Of a stretch of 64,000 bases of DNA, positions 20,873-33,121 are shown piece by piece. The stretch is taken from contig JASANH010000124.1 in NCBI GenBank assembly GCA_030248295.1, positions 1 to 64,000 on the forward strand, written 5' to 3'. The notes below the pieces were generated by a model. The model saw nothing but the letters and a program-made list of their open reading frames with translations. It was not told where the DNA came from and did no database searches. The translations under genes were made by a program, and so were the position numbers. Origin of the DNA: Mesodorylaimus sp. YZB2_4. Its lineage: Eukaryota > Nematoda > Enoplea > Dorylaimida > Dorylaimidae. How positions within the stretch are numbered: position 1 is the stretch's first letter; the number at the start of each line of letters is the position of its first letter.

Positions 20873-23800
20873 TCACGCAATATGATCCCTGCTCCAAAAA
20901 TTTTGGCTCCCCTGAAACAGATCCTTGGTGTTCCAAGGAACCGTTAGGACTGTCTCAGGAGTCCTATCGATCTCACGATCAGAATTGTCCTTGTCCGGAT
21001 TCTGGGAGACTTTAAACTCTAGCAACACACACAGATGCTTGAGGGACCTGAAACCTAGGCGCGTTTGTACCTCCCCAGAGCCTCTTATTCCTCAGATATA
21101 TCGAGGGAACACGAATACTTGGATTTTTCCCGGCCCAGGTCCATACAGTATTTGTGGCTGTGGAGGCAAAAGAAACACGCAATCTGCCAGTAAAATACAG
21201 AGATTTCCCACGTAGTGTTTTCAGATCCTTTTCAAGCTAGCCAGTAGGGGTCTTTCCAACGACTATGTCTCTTAAATAAGAATGACTAGGCTTATTATGT
21301 TTCGTTTATATAAATATACAGGTACATCATTGCGACGAATCTCGCCTGTAAGATTTTCGGACGACCAATCATTTTCTTACATCTCTCAGCTACAGTACAT
21401 ACTGTAAGTAAACTCCCCAGGTTCGATGCCCGGGTCGTGGCCTAGCGGTTCGTGGCCTAGCGGTAGGCGTCTCTCGCTGGGTGCGCACTTACAGGGGAGG
21501 GTTCGATTCCCGCCTCGGTAAAAATGATTGTCAAATATGCATTCCTTAGCCCTCGGGATATGGATAAAGTATGACATGAAACGTGCACTTACCAATAATT
21601 TCCGCACCACTATATGTGAAATTTTTCACAAGAATGCTATTGCAATTGAGAATAAGAATACTGCTTGATTGAATATCGTATTGCCAGCCAGCCAGTCCGA
21701 GTAACTGCGCCTCTTTTGGCGCCACCACATCACTCGTCTTGATGTTGGCTATACGAAGCTACAAAACATCCTATTTCAAATCAACTAGAAGCAGGAAATC
21801 GTGCATCTGCTGCTGACACACATATTTAAGGATACATCTTCAGGTTTCAGAGCACAAAAAACCTTACCCGCCTGCACCTATCATATAAACCGATCGACTC
21901 AAAGTCGGTTAGCTGGTACGCTTCTGGCAGGCGAACAGTCACAGTGTTGCCTTCGAATCGGGGTAGCAAATAGATTCTACAAGGAGATTAGTTGTACAAT
22001 ACCTGTAGTGATTTTGGTGAAACACATTAGACACTCACTGATTTCCATGACGTGTCCCGCTTGTAGGATGGGACTTGAGCGAAGCTAAAATGTGATGCGT
22101 GAGGCATACATACGATATTGCACCAGTAGGCCCACCTCGCAGTGCAGAAATCGCCAGATTACATTCTGACTTTAGGCACTTTTTTAAAAAAATTTGTATC
22201 CCGCCATTGCCTCGCTCGCTTGCTCAAGCTTTGCGTTAAAAATACTTTTGAGAAATGACTCATTCTTACCCGAATCTTTTCTAACTTTCTGATACGGTTT
22301 TTTCGGCTTAATTTTTGAACTAGATTCGCGTTTTATTCTCGCTTGTGGCCCAGGTGTGGGTGGTGGTGTTGATCCACGAACTCGGGCACGGCGGTCGTCA
22401 GCGATCACATACCATTTAGAGTCATCCGCCTCTGCAAAATAGAATTGTTGTTGAAAAATTAAAAATGCACGTGTTTCTAGTCGCTAGAATCCGAATATAT
22501 ATATATATATAGAGAGAGAGATAGAGAGATGGATATGACGGTATAACTATATATGACCGGAATTCCCTCACTTACCACTCACGTATTTTGAGGGACAAAG
22601 TCTAAACTTGACATAAAGCTCACTGGAACAGGGGAAAAATACGAGCTCAAATACAGTATCGTGCCACTTTTCCTATCTGTAAAGGATGTGAGCTGATATG
22701 ATTTTCCTGTGCCCTCTAAAGATACAGCCATAATGGAGCAGATCGCAACAAGCTAATGCCACAACACAAGCTAATTAGACTTGGAGATCAAATGCTTGGG
22801 GCAACGATCGATGTTATTACGATATGTCCTACCTGTTTTTGGCGGTGTAGTAGACGACTCTGGTGGCCGAGTACGACGCTGATGGGGGTCTGCCACGACG
22901 CACCATGCTTTTCCCCCGCAATCAGTCTCTTCGCCTGGAACGTAAGGCAATGCTTGTTTAGAGTGCAATGTCGAAGACGGGTCCACTTACCATTGTCGAT
23001 CGGATCTGTGCCGTTTCTTGGTGCTAAAAAGTACTTTGCTGTAAACACACTCGTGAAGACGGAAAAAATATCCCAGTAAATATAAACACTCTTCGCAGCA
23101 TCTTACTTTCAGCAGCAGCACCAACAATGTTCGGCTGCTCGGCAGGGGCTGGCTGACCCCCCGGTGGGGCAGCTGCTGGGGCGGCTGGGGCCGATGGTGG
23201 AAGGCCTCTGAATGAGGGTTGGCCAACTGTTTCCTGTGCCGCTGGCGGGCTGAGCGTAGTTCTACGTGCTGAAAACCAAATAGCGAAGATTTGTCTTCGC
23301 ATCGAGAGAGTCGAGATTTCTCAAGCCAAATATGGGTACAGAACAGACACGCAACAGGAGCCTTGGATTATGTTCTGGCCTGACTTATTTGCAGAGACTT
23401 TTCTCAGAAAAATGGAAGCCCCTGCCTCCGTCTGCTGCTGTATCCAGCCAAAACTTACGTCCTCCAAATTGGATAGTGTACACTTGATCACTTTCGCCGC
23501 CATTTCCGTTGGCACTGCGTCCGTTGGAGCTACCCGCCTGTGAGTCGGCACCAAAGCTTGTACCATTGGGACCCGCTTTGCCTTCCAGCTCATCAGGGAC
23601 ATTCAGTCCCCCAATGTACTCGACTGGCAGTTGGCGGAGGATGGAGACTGGTCGGTTGCCAGAATTCTTTCCTGGTCGTCCTGGCGGGAACTGAGTGACT
23701 GCTATGGCACTGTTACCACCACGATTGCCCGCTGCTTGGGGTGCTTGTCCACCTGGAGTCGCAGATGGTGGTCCATTGCCTAGCCATATGATTCCACCCG

Positions 23801-25931
23801 ACGATTGCTGCTCTTCATGGTTCGATGATGGTGCAGCCGAGTCGGATGGACGACGCCATTCTGGCTGCGCCCGAGTGCTGGAGTCTGGCTTAGGATGTTT
23901 GGTGGTTTTCTTATCGCCTAAAGAAGCGCTATGTGCAAAATGTATACATCCTCGTCAGAGATTTGGCTAAAGCAAGCTGTGCGATGATACATGACCCATC
24001 TCAATTTTTGTTTCCCACCTGTTTGAGTTTAAACCGACATCTTAGTAAAATTGATGCTTGTTTTCTTAATTGATGCACAGTCGTTGTGGCTTTCAATCTT
24101 GCACTATGTAGATTGTGTCCAGCACAAACCAGCGCGCTGGAAACTCCTTACCTGCCGTGGTCTTTGCCTTCTTCTCCTTCGGCTTAGGCGACGTACCCGC
24201 TCTGGTGCTCGTCGACGAAGCTTCAGTCTTGTTGGCACTAACGGCTGGCTCATCTTCAGTTTCACCTGAACCTTCTACTGGCTCTTCCTCTAAGCCCCCT
24301 TCAGCCGCAGCAGATCCAGCTGAATTGGTAGTCGGGCGCGACCACAGAGCTTTGCGTCCTGGTGGTGGAGTCACGATTCCATCGGAGCCTTCTTCCAATG
24401 AACTTTCAGGTTCAGATGCGATCGGGGCTGGCTCGATCGAGCTATCATCTGCGTCAGCACTTGTGGTCGAATCGGTGGCCTCTGAGGAGGCGACTGGAGA
24501 ACCAGTCACATTTACTTCGGCAATTTCCTCAGTGTTTACGCTGGAATGGAGGACGATTGAAGAGAGAACAATTTCGGGGATCGTGGAGCTGGGCACGGGC
24601 GGTGTGCTCGTCTTGTCTGAACCACTAGTGGGCGTAGTCGCTGCGGACGGTTTTGTGGTAGTAGTCTTGCGTGATGGCAAGGTCAACAGTGGTCCCTCGA
24701 CCGGAGTTTGTGGTTCTTCCACTTCCGGAATAGCAACAGTGACAGTTCTGATTCGTGTGACTGGTTGGTGAGTAGTCTCTCCAGCGGTCGTCACAATGTT
24801 GACTGTGGATAGAGGGTCGGGTGTGACGGTCACTTGAGGCTGGGTCGAGTTGCTGGCGTCATCGCTGTTGTCGTCAGATAATTCCACGTCGAACGGATCT
24901 TGGATCGTCTTGCGACCAGAGGTATCAACTGTGTTTAAAAAGATGAGATCAGCTCTTTTTCCCAGCTTTCTGCTGCATAAAGTTTAGCTCGGACTAAGAC
25001 TTAGGATTCGAAACATTTGAAGGAGCTTTCTTGAGCTGTTCAGGATCTGTCAACTTCCAACTTTCGTAACAGTATACATGGCTTTAAAAACTCATGGCAC
25101 GTTTCAGTAACCATCAATAACTAGTAAAAGCTCAATACCTCCAGTAGATATCGGCGATATTTCTTCTTCGTCGTCCTCTACTTTCAAGTGCCCGAATTCG
25201 AATGGCCAGTCCAATGGATGACGATCTAGAACGAGCATTAGTGTGATACTGCTGTCAGAATCATATGGAACACAACCTAGGATCAGGCATTCAGCATACA
25301 TTTCATGTTCCTCACTGCAGCTATAGCAGAATAGAAGTCCAGCCTGACAGAAGCTCGCAGGTTTCGTGGAAACCATGCATTACCGCTTGTTATAGCAAGG
25401 CAAAGTGAGTCTCCCTGTGACTCCCCCATTCCTAACACTGGAAGTAATACCAGATATTTTCTGATCTGGCAGACTCATAATAGGAAAAGGCGCCTCTGCT
25501 ATCAGCCATAAAACAGTTTGAGTGTTGGCAGCTTTGTCCAACAGAACTCACTCGGATTCAAGGCTTGAATTTGTGGCACTAATTTTCCATCTCGCACAGC
25601 AAATCCTTGTCGTTTGATCCTCGCAACTGAAGACAATGATCGATCGATAAGGCTGCCGATGAAACTTGTACCTTAAAGAGTTATGTTTGGATGAGGCCAC
25701 CTGGTATATAAAAAATGATCCAGCCGGCTTACAGACTGCATCATCTCCACTTATCGCACCGCCACTCTTCACAATCGTCACTGTCCTCGAATCGGCCGCG
25801 TAGACTTTATTATTACCGAATTCGCCGATCTTCACTCCATAATAAGGTTCGCTAGCTTGCCCGCTCTCACTTTTTACACCTATCAATCCTAGACTGATAA
25901 GGCATAATACACACAGTGGTGTTGATATCAT
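20873..25931 (-). CDS. Secreted Ser/Thr/Pro-rich protein with DM13-like modules
   Basis: Fourteen exons can be chained in frame: 25931-25552, 25343-25300, 25225-25139, 24928-24152, 23917-23459, 23268-23107, 23023-22991, 22934-22833, 22431-22270, 22084-22039, 21976-21868, 21758-21593, 21157-21048 and 21001-20873. They give about 921 residues. Residues 1-21 are a signal peptide (MISTPLCVLCLISLGLIGVKS). The start of the mature protein (YYGVKIGEFGNNKVYAAD) and the 3' exons resemble DM13 domains: EGNTVTVRLPEAYQLTDFES, then LLGLAGWQYDIQSSSILIL and NSILVKNFTYSG. Between them lies a ~500-residue Ser/Thr/Pro/Glu-rich, mucin-like region (exons 4-6), likely O-glycosylated, with an acidic patch (VEDDEEE). 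DM13 domains occur in extracellular or matrix proteins such as Skeletor and have been proposed to be redox-active. Most central introns are phase 1. The second and the last two exons are the least certain. Confidence 0.6.
21434..21575 (+). mobile_element. tRNA-derived SINE family 2, in intron of DM13-like gene
   Basis: The head GTGGCCTAGCGGTAGGCGTC (A-box-like, with a 15-base local duplication GTGGCCTAGCGGTTC just before it) is followed by GGTTCGATTCCCGCC (B box) and a tail related to that of the SINE at 42172-42322. It lies in the penultimate-but-one intron, in antisense orientation to the gene. Confidence 0.65.
22496..22535. repeat. AT/AG microsatellite
   Basis: A run of (AT)n is followed by GAGAGAGAGATAGAGAGAT within an intron of the DM13-like gene. 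Confidence 0.85.
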
Positions 25932-27767
25932 TTTCAGATCTGGATATCTGAATAATTGTCCCGAGTCGCTGGGAACTGAGCAAGAATTGTATGGGTGAGA
26001 CCAAAACAGCGACTGCCCAAAGATTACTCTAACAATCCCATATTATTTCAAATCGAGCCCTTTTCATTCGCATTTACTCCGAGATGGGTCAAGTAAAGTG
26101 AAAGTCTTGGCTTGGAGGACGTGTTTCGTATTTTATCAACATATCACCTCGTAAACTCGGTCAAGGAGCGTGGCGCGAACAACCTGGAATATGTGTAATC
26201 GTTAACTGACCTCTATTATTACGTCTGGTCACATTTACACTGGCGTCAGTTTGACATAGAGAATGATGTCAGTGCATTGCCCATGTGATGTGCTGTACAG
26301 TGCCAGTGACTGTAGGAACCATGTTGACTGCCTGCCAAGGGCGTACTAACATGCTCCTTACTCCGCTCACACGGCAATTCGCTTTCGCTGCGCCCTGGGC
26401 GACAGAAATATCGGAAGAGAACGTTCTCACATGTCATCCTTAGAGAGGTAGGCAGAAAATTCTTGAATAGAATGGTCGCATTCCTCGAGGTGACGATGAA
26501 CGTGGTAGAAAATGTGGGGCGCAGAAAAACAACGCGTGCACAGATGGAAAAATTTTGATTTGACGTGATTTTAGTGACAGAAGAAAGTGACGAATAGTTT
26601 TTAGGCGAATATGGGTCATGAGGATAAGGAGAACATTTTTATACTTCCATGATGTAGAACAGATGGATAGGACTGTCATTCAAAGTGAGGTGGCACAAAA
26701 TTTCCTTTTCTGGCAGAGCATTGTGGCAGAGCTGTACGACTACACAGTACTGCAGCTGGGGCTGGAGCACAATACTGCATATTGCATTGTCCTGTTCAAA
26801 AAAAATTGTCCGGTTCGTGCTGTCATCAGCTAGATTAAGACTTATTTGAACAAAATTTAGCCAATTGTCAAATAGACAACAGAGGGCAAATATTGCAAAG
26901 CAGCAGTCAAAATATTTATGCACGAAACAATACAGCGCTGTGTTGCAGCTGCTCACTGCCTCACTGCTGGACAGGCTACCATTCGGACTTCTAACGCAAA
27001 AATACTCTCACTCATAGTTTACTCGCACCTAAACGCAAATGCGCACTCTGGAAGTAAGAGGCACGAACACTAAACAAATACAGATAAAACTCACAAGTCA
27101 CCGAGCTTCAGTGCTGACACGGCATGTTTAAAACGAGTAAGTGATGATAAAGCTACATTAGACGTGAGATCATTCCATAAAACGATAGCTGAGGAAATGA
27201 AACTTTGTCTGAACGACTCGAAAAAATGCCTCGGAAAAATAAGATGATGCGGCTGGCAAAGTCTGTCACAGTTCTAAAATCAGATCTATGAATAAATCGG
27301 TTGTTACAAAAATCGTCCATTTCCAAATCGTCCAAACATCAAAAAGAGAGCTTCACTCAGCGTGATTCAGTGCAACATCGTAAGTACTCGTAAAATCGTT
27401 CAAAAAAAGCCGAAGCGCATAAAAAAACCTTTAATTTCGCCAAGGCACTTGTAATGCATGTTATAGTGTCCAATAAGTGCTGCATATCTGCTCCTTAGGA
27501 CCTTTGTTACGCGTAATGCAGAGAGTTCAAGCAACATTTCAATAAGATGCATTCCAACAGGTCAGGTATTGGGTAAGAAACATTAAGCTCAAAATGCTAA
27601 AGCTACCCAAACACTGGTGCTCGGAACCTGAATTCAAGGTCCGACCTGATAACCAAATTAGCGATGCTAGGCACATAAATTTCAGATCAGGTCTTTAGCA
27701 ACGAAATGAATGTGCTTACTGTATGCCACCGAGTACCGCGCGGCCTTTACTAAATCCAGCTGAATTT
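25932..27767. other. Intergenic region upstream of DM13-like gene
   Basis: This includes the likely promoter of the minus-strand gene that starts at 25931. I see no further exon. Short frames on both strands around 26440-26960 are AT-driven and lack splice context. Confidence 0.4.
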
Positions 27768-27919
27768 GTAACCACGGCGCCTGGTAGGTCATGGCGAGTG
27801 GGGAGAGCGTAATCGATCTCTCCTTGATCTGAAAAATCAACACCTCGAGTCGATGTTTCAGCCGCAGGTATAGCCGATCGATCGAAGACATCGATCTTGC
27901 GCCTGCCAGGCTAGGTTAC
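27768..27919 (+). mobile_element. MITE family 3 (GTAACC...GGTTAC), copy 1
   Basis: The terminal inverted repeats read GTAACCACGGCGCCTGGTAGG at the left and the inverse of GTAACCTAGCCTGGCAGGCG at the right. The internal block CGATGTTTCAGCCGCAGGTA is shared with the copies at 37096, 43493 and 49369. It is non-coding. Confidence 0.7.
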
Positions 27920-28426
27920 ACTGCCACCTCATCTGCAATTTCTAAGCGGAGGTCACCTTTGTGCTATATGGAAGTGCCAACCTGTAATTGGCCTGGCCCC
28001 AGAACTTGTCAATGCACGACTCCACACTCGCGAGGTGCAGTGTACAATGGTCTTAACAAGCTGGCTTATCCTGACTTTTACAGCCACAGAACTGAGGTTT
28101 CCACTGTCTGTTGTGCTACAAGGGAGTCAACAGACTAAATATTACGAGTAGTCTGAAAAGTTCACGCAAAAAATCTACTTTCTAAAACCTCAAAAAATTT
28201 GGTCAGTCAGTACTGTGTGCTACTACTGTATGACCAGTCGGGCGGCGTTTGTGCCAAGAAAACTTGGGTAAATAAATGAAATTGTGTTTGGTCCTTCTTG
28301 CTAATTCTGTGTGTACTAGCAAGGCGCCTCGGAATATACTGTAAAATCGAATTCTGACAGTTTGCAGGTTCTGAAATTTTTGCAATGTTTGTAACATCAT
28401 CTAGCAACTGCCATGCCTGTGAGCCT

Positions 28427-28700
28427 GTGTCAGAAGATATTGTAAAGTTCTGCCTGCTCTACTGGACAGAAAAACAATACTTTACGTTTCGAATGAAGTC
28501 TTTGTAAATATACAACTGGGAGGGTTTCTTATGTGCCTTTTGATCTCCGCTTGATGGATTTCCATAATTTTTTAGCCTACATGCGAGACATGTGCCCGAG
28601 AACCCTTAGATAAGGCTTCACGAGGTTTTGATCGGTTCGTGGAATATTGATCAAAAATTCATCTAAAATGTGGATCCCTGTACTGCGGAATAGCCCACAA
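28427..28700 (+). repeat. Dispersed repeat family 5, copy 2
   Basis: It shares CTTTACGTTTCGAATGAAG, GGGAGGGTTT, GATGGATTTCCATAATTTTT and GTGCCCGAGAACCCT with the other members. Confidence 0.55.
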
Positions 28701-28867
28701 ATTTTCCCAGGCTTATTTTTGTAGGACGGTATCGTTTATGCAGTCGAATCGAATCCAATCAATGTCTACGTCTGTAATTTTTACTATAAATCTCTATGAT
28801 CCTTTATCCTATAATACTCGTCTCTACAAGTTCACTAGAACACACAAAACCTCAGTCTTTTCTCAGT

Positions 28868-30953
28868 TCACAAAGCAGCCATTTTCGGCACATTCTTAAA
28901 AAAATCTCCTTCCTTATTACTATTACCAGCAGGTTTATAAAACGCGACCACTACACTGGATTTTCCATCTTTCGTAATGGCTTTTCCCACTCCTAGGTCA
29001 CTCGTGGATTTCCATATCATCTGAGTGAAATTATGAGCTCGACGTTGCCATCCGCCTTTCTCAAAATCGTATTGATCACGTTCGCGAGCCCAGAATTTCA
29101 CTACGTCGCTGCCACTGACCAGCGAATCCTGGAGGTGCTGATCAGCAGATTTCGTGCCGACTGGGGATTCTGGATTTGTATTTTGAGTAGCTATAGAGTC
29201 ATTGTTGTTGAGACCATTGTGCGTCAGGAATACTATGTTCTCTCCTATGCCTATAAAGAAGCATAAGCGTTTGGAGCTGATAGTGGGAGCGCTGAGAAAT
29301 GAACCGCTTGAAACTCGATTGAAGCAAAGATCGAAGCAAAGCGAACCCAACTGAGATGCCGAGAGGATTTGTATCCATTTTTTTAAATCTGTAAATCACT
29401 AGCCTGTGCTGTTGTGGGAGAAAAACCTCGGACAAAAACTACTTCTCGCTGAAAATCATTGCGTTTGCTTGCTGCAGGGAACTGCTTGCTCGTACTCTAC
29501 CTACAGTACTGCATAACATTGTACTCGTAGGCGCCTACAGTAACAGGAAGACGTGTCATATACTGTATACATAAACTGGTAGCGAAGCCTTCGTTTCCTC
29601 TCTGACCTTGACCAGCGGAACCTTTGCTTTAGTGGGGTACTCCGCTGGTAACTGTTATAACCTGTTTTATATGGGAATATACACGCCTGCCGCGTCAAAG
29701 AATACTCCGCATGTACATTCCCAAAGAAAACAGATAATAGTAGCATTGCTTCCAAGAGCGGCCGCGGTGGTGCAGCGATTCGGCATTCGTCTCTCCGCAT
29801 TGCTTGGGAGCGAGTGCCTGGATTCGTCCCGGGTTCGATCCCCAGTGACGTAAACCATAAACCCTCGCTGACTGGATGACGCCGGGCCGTGACTAACCCA
29901 GTAACCTAGAGGTGCTCCGGGCGGAGAGACGGAAGCCAAAAGGGGAGACAGTCTCGGTTGTTGGACACTGACAGGACTCACAGTCCACCCGCCATGGTCC
30001 GTGGAAGTCGGTGTCCAGTCCAGCTAGGATGCTTTCGTGTGGACGGGCAGAGGAAAGTTGCTTTTTGTGCTGGTCCCCGCACAGCCTTGTTTATAAGGTT
30101 TGACTATAGGCAAAGCGGGCTTCAGCCAAAAAAAAATTGCTTCTGGCAAACTGATAGAATGCACAATCTGTTGTGGCGTGAAGCTGCAGTAGTGCGTAGT
30201 GAAACACAAAGGTTTGGCTTTTTGAAATCAAATGTTTCATGTTTCAAATATAAAAGATATTTTGTCACAACGATAAATCTAAATAATATGCAGCAACTTC
30301 TCCCAGCACAGCTTTATGGTGGAGCATCATGTGCTGCCAGTCCTGTTTACAGCACGCCCTGGATGTTTGTCCTTTCCCTGGTCAAACTTGCGCACCCCTA
30401 TGTTACAGTACGGGGTCCACACTTTAAAAGCCGTTTTTGCCGGTTCTCCCGAACCGATCAAAATATCGCGAATCTCATCGCAGGGTTCTCGGGTGCCATG
30501 TCCCGCATGCTTGGGTCGAATTTCATCAAAATCCGTCAAAAGGTGCCCGAATGGCGCCGAAAAACCTTCCTGGAACTATATAGACCTCGTTTGTAACGTA
30601 AAGTACCGTAGTTTTGTAGAACCGCGAGAACTATCTTCTAGCACAGGCATCGTACAGTATGTAGCTACTTGATGTTACTAGCAGTTTGACTAGGGAAGGT
30701 AAAAGGCCTCAGGATTTTGTGCCTTCAGTACTATGAGTGAGTGATATTACTTACCAGGAGCTTCTGCATACAACAGACGTCCTCGTTCGGCCAGCTTATC
30801 AGCCCAAGCTTGGGCACTCTCAGCCAAATCAGTTGACCATTTCAACGGCGGACACCCGTGCTCTTTGCGAAGTTCGTTATGTGCTGCTAGGCAGTCTTGT
30901 TGGAATGCAAAATGGCCTAAAAGTACAGAAAGAAATGGAAACCTGCTTTGCAT
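28868..30953 (-). CDS. CAP/SCP domain protein, GAPR-1 (GLIPR2)-like
   Basis: Two exons, 30953-30755 and 29250-28868, joined in phase 1, encode about 193 residues. Motifs in order are AAHNELRKEHGCPPLKW, LAESAQAWADKLAERG, LYAEAPGIGENI across the splice, VVKFWARERDQYDFEKGGW, the CAP signature AHNFTQMIWKSTSDLGVGKA, and VVVAFYKPAGNSNKEGDFF. The His of the HNFT motif and the Glu of GENI are retained. The order and the short C-terminus match Golgi-associated GAPR-1-like proteins, which bind lipid, rather than secreted VAL proteins with a Cys-rich tail. Met at 30953 gives a weakly hydrophobic leader (MQSRFPFLSVLLGHFAF). Alternatively, an acceptor at 30917 could join an unseen first exon. The 1.5-kb intron contains a SINE. 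Confidence 0.8.
29758..30136 (+). mobile_element. tRNA-derived SINE family 1, copy 2
   Basis: The head GCGGCCGCGGTGGTGCAGCG is followed by a B box GGGTTCGATCCCC and a long tail co-linear with the minus-strand copy at 18494-18947. It ends in a short A-run near 30128. It lies inside the CAP gene intron, antisense to the gene. Confidence 0.75.
30395..30590 (-). repeat. Dispersed repeat family 5, inverted copy
   Basis: GGGGTCCACACTTTAAAAG, CCCGAACCGATCAAAA and AGGGTTCTCGGG are the reverse complement of blocks in the copy at 28427-28700. It is separate from the SINE just to its left. Confidence 0.5.
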
Positions 30954-30983
30954 AATACAAGATTTTTTAATGAAAAATCTCAT

Positions 30984-32946
30984 TTTGAGTTTTATATCGA
31001 TCCGCAAAAGACCAATCAAGTAAGAATCGATTCCGCAAAAAATCGAGTGTGCAGGGAATCAAATTATGTAAAGAATGTCGATTTTTTTCATAGCCTTTTG
31101 AATTGCTTCAATCCCGCGTCGACATGAATTTTTTCATGTCTTAGAATAAGCTTTTGGCACGAAGAGGGAAGAATTAAATTAATGTACTAGCCTGATCCAA
31201 TGAAAGCTAGCCCATCGGCCATCAGGACAGTTTAGAAAATTGGATAGATTCTTCTGAGCTCCTGGAAGAAATTGAGTTCACATCTTAAGTGTGGAAAATA
31301 TGATGCGACTGGGTAACATGTTGGTTATTACTGAGTATTCAAGCTATAAGCATCGGATAATGAGACAGCAAAAAAGAGTTCACAAATTCCAAAAATGATG
31401 CGTCCAGTGCAGTCCATGTTACTAAAAGAAATATGAGCCACAACGGGCTTCTGTCTGAGTTTGATTTCGATTGCAACTCATCATCAGTGGGCCTCGTACA
31501 GAAGTGTTTCTCAAACATACACATGCACAATTTCAAGATTCAAAATCAGCTTTTCACGCGGAGTAAAACTCAGCAAAATATACTGTATAAAAAGCGCGGA
31601 ATTCAAAAATGCATTTCATGCGTTATTTGGATGGAAGAACACATACTCTCATCAGTCAAACGCCAATAATAAATCCACTCGCACTGATGCATGACTTGAC
31701 ACAAAGCCCTCCATAAATGAAGGCAAACTAAGCATAAAATCATATAAGATATAGGAACTTCATAAAAGCCAAAAATCTCCTCCAAATTCAATTTAGCTTT
31801 CAAAAAATCCTTTTTAAAAGCAAGTCACACAACATTAAATCCAGGCACTCACTGGCTAGCAAGCGGAAAAAGAGTTGACATGACATTAGCCGAATGGCAA
31901 ATACGAGATCAAGCGTAAGAGGACTGCAGTCGAGCATGTGGAGACCATAGAAGGTATATCCTACATTTATCCTCTATATGCTATGAATAGTTGAATATGG
32001 ACGAAGCGAGAAATAAGCCATAAAAGGAACGAAAGTAAACTCAAGCTGGCACCGCTTTCCACCAACGCACATACCTATAGCAGATCTGGGTAGGGGAGGG
32101 GGTTGGACAGAAAGCAAAGGGCTGGTCCAGCACCAGCAGACTGGCGCATTCCATAAAAGGAGACGCACGATAGGTGCCAATAAACGAGAAACAGTCGCCC
32201 GGCGGATGTCCTAATGTGAACGTAAGAGAGTGAGAGACAAGGGCTCTTTCCTACACTGAGGGTATCCACTTCGACTAAGGGCTTTATTGATCACAAACTG
32301 CGGGACTTGTAGGGGAAAGAAGGGACAGAGGTAAATGACACGTGATGGTTTGTTGCTTGCTGGACAAGACAGGCGCCGCCGCCTAAGATTCTCAACGATA
32401 TTTTTTAAGCGAAGCAGGGAGAAGACCAGCAATTAAATGTAAAGGACTTGCAAGAACTTTTCGAGTGCATGTTATGCCATGCATACCTGCGTAGAGCTAT
32501 CAGATGGTATATCCTCGCTTAACCCTGGGTTGGGCCCCTAAAAAACTCACTGTATATCCCAGGGATAAAACTGAATGCGAAATATGGGTCATAAAGTACA
32601 CTTAAAGCGCCTTTTTTAATTGATATCAATAATATAAAAGTCTATTAGAGCCTACACATGGAGGCCTAAAAAGGTGCTTCCAAATAGGCAAGACCTTTTT
32701 GAAATCCTCCCATATAAACTTCCTTAGCCCTTTTGAAAGCCTGTATCCTGGGTAACAAGTGAGGATACGACAAGATATCTAATAGACCTCACTATCCTGA
32801 CAATGAGTATCCCACCGTACCCAAGAAGCCTCGACATTTTAGCTAATAGTGAGCAGACACAGCATCAAACGAACCACTAAAGAGCTTATCACTAAGGATG
32901 CTCGTGGACACGATGAGCTTGACAAGTATCAGTCATGCCTTCACAT
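30984..32946. other. Intergenic region, no gene recognised
   Basis: This AT-rich stretch has only short frames. It should hold the promoter of the CAP gene on its left side. No repeat family seen elsewhere was identified. Confidence 0.4.
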
Positions 32947-33121
32947 AAAGGCATGATACTGTACACAGACAAAACTTGCTCTACTCCATATCCATTCACT
33001 CTCAACTACAAAAGCGGATTATTGGGCTCAGCTAATCAATTCACCCATATCTTACATCCGGATCCTACTCATTCCCCACCTTGATCATACCCTTAGCTGA
33101 TCTACCTCCGTTCACTGATGA
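32947..33121 (-). pseudogene. Duplicated 3' tail of the POU gene
   Basis: This ~175-bp segment matches 35005-35180, which spans the last codons, stop and 3' flank of the POU gene. The shared minus-strand frame still reads SVNGGRS..GMIKV.NE followed by TAG. Similarity stops abruptly at about 33121 inside what would be coding sequence, so only the tail was copied. I see no acceptor site that would obviously make it an alternative last exon. Confidence 0.7.

Noticed and set aside
21434..21525. Possible functional tRNA gene
   Set aside because: It has A- and B-box-like blocks, but the acceptor ends do not pair cleanly and a SINE tail follows.
24051..24771. Plus-strand frame of over 200 codons opposite the mucin-like exon
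   Set aside because: It is the antisense shadow of the Ser/Thr/Pro-rich exon 24928-24152, which has phase-matched splice sites.
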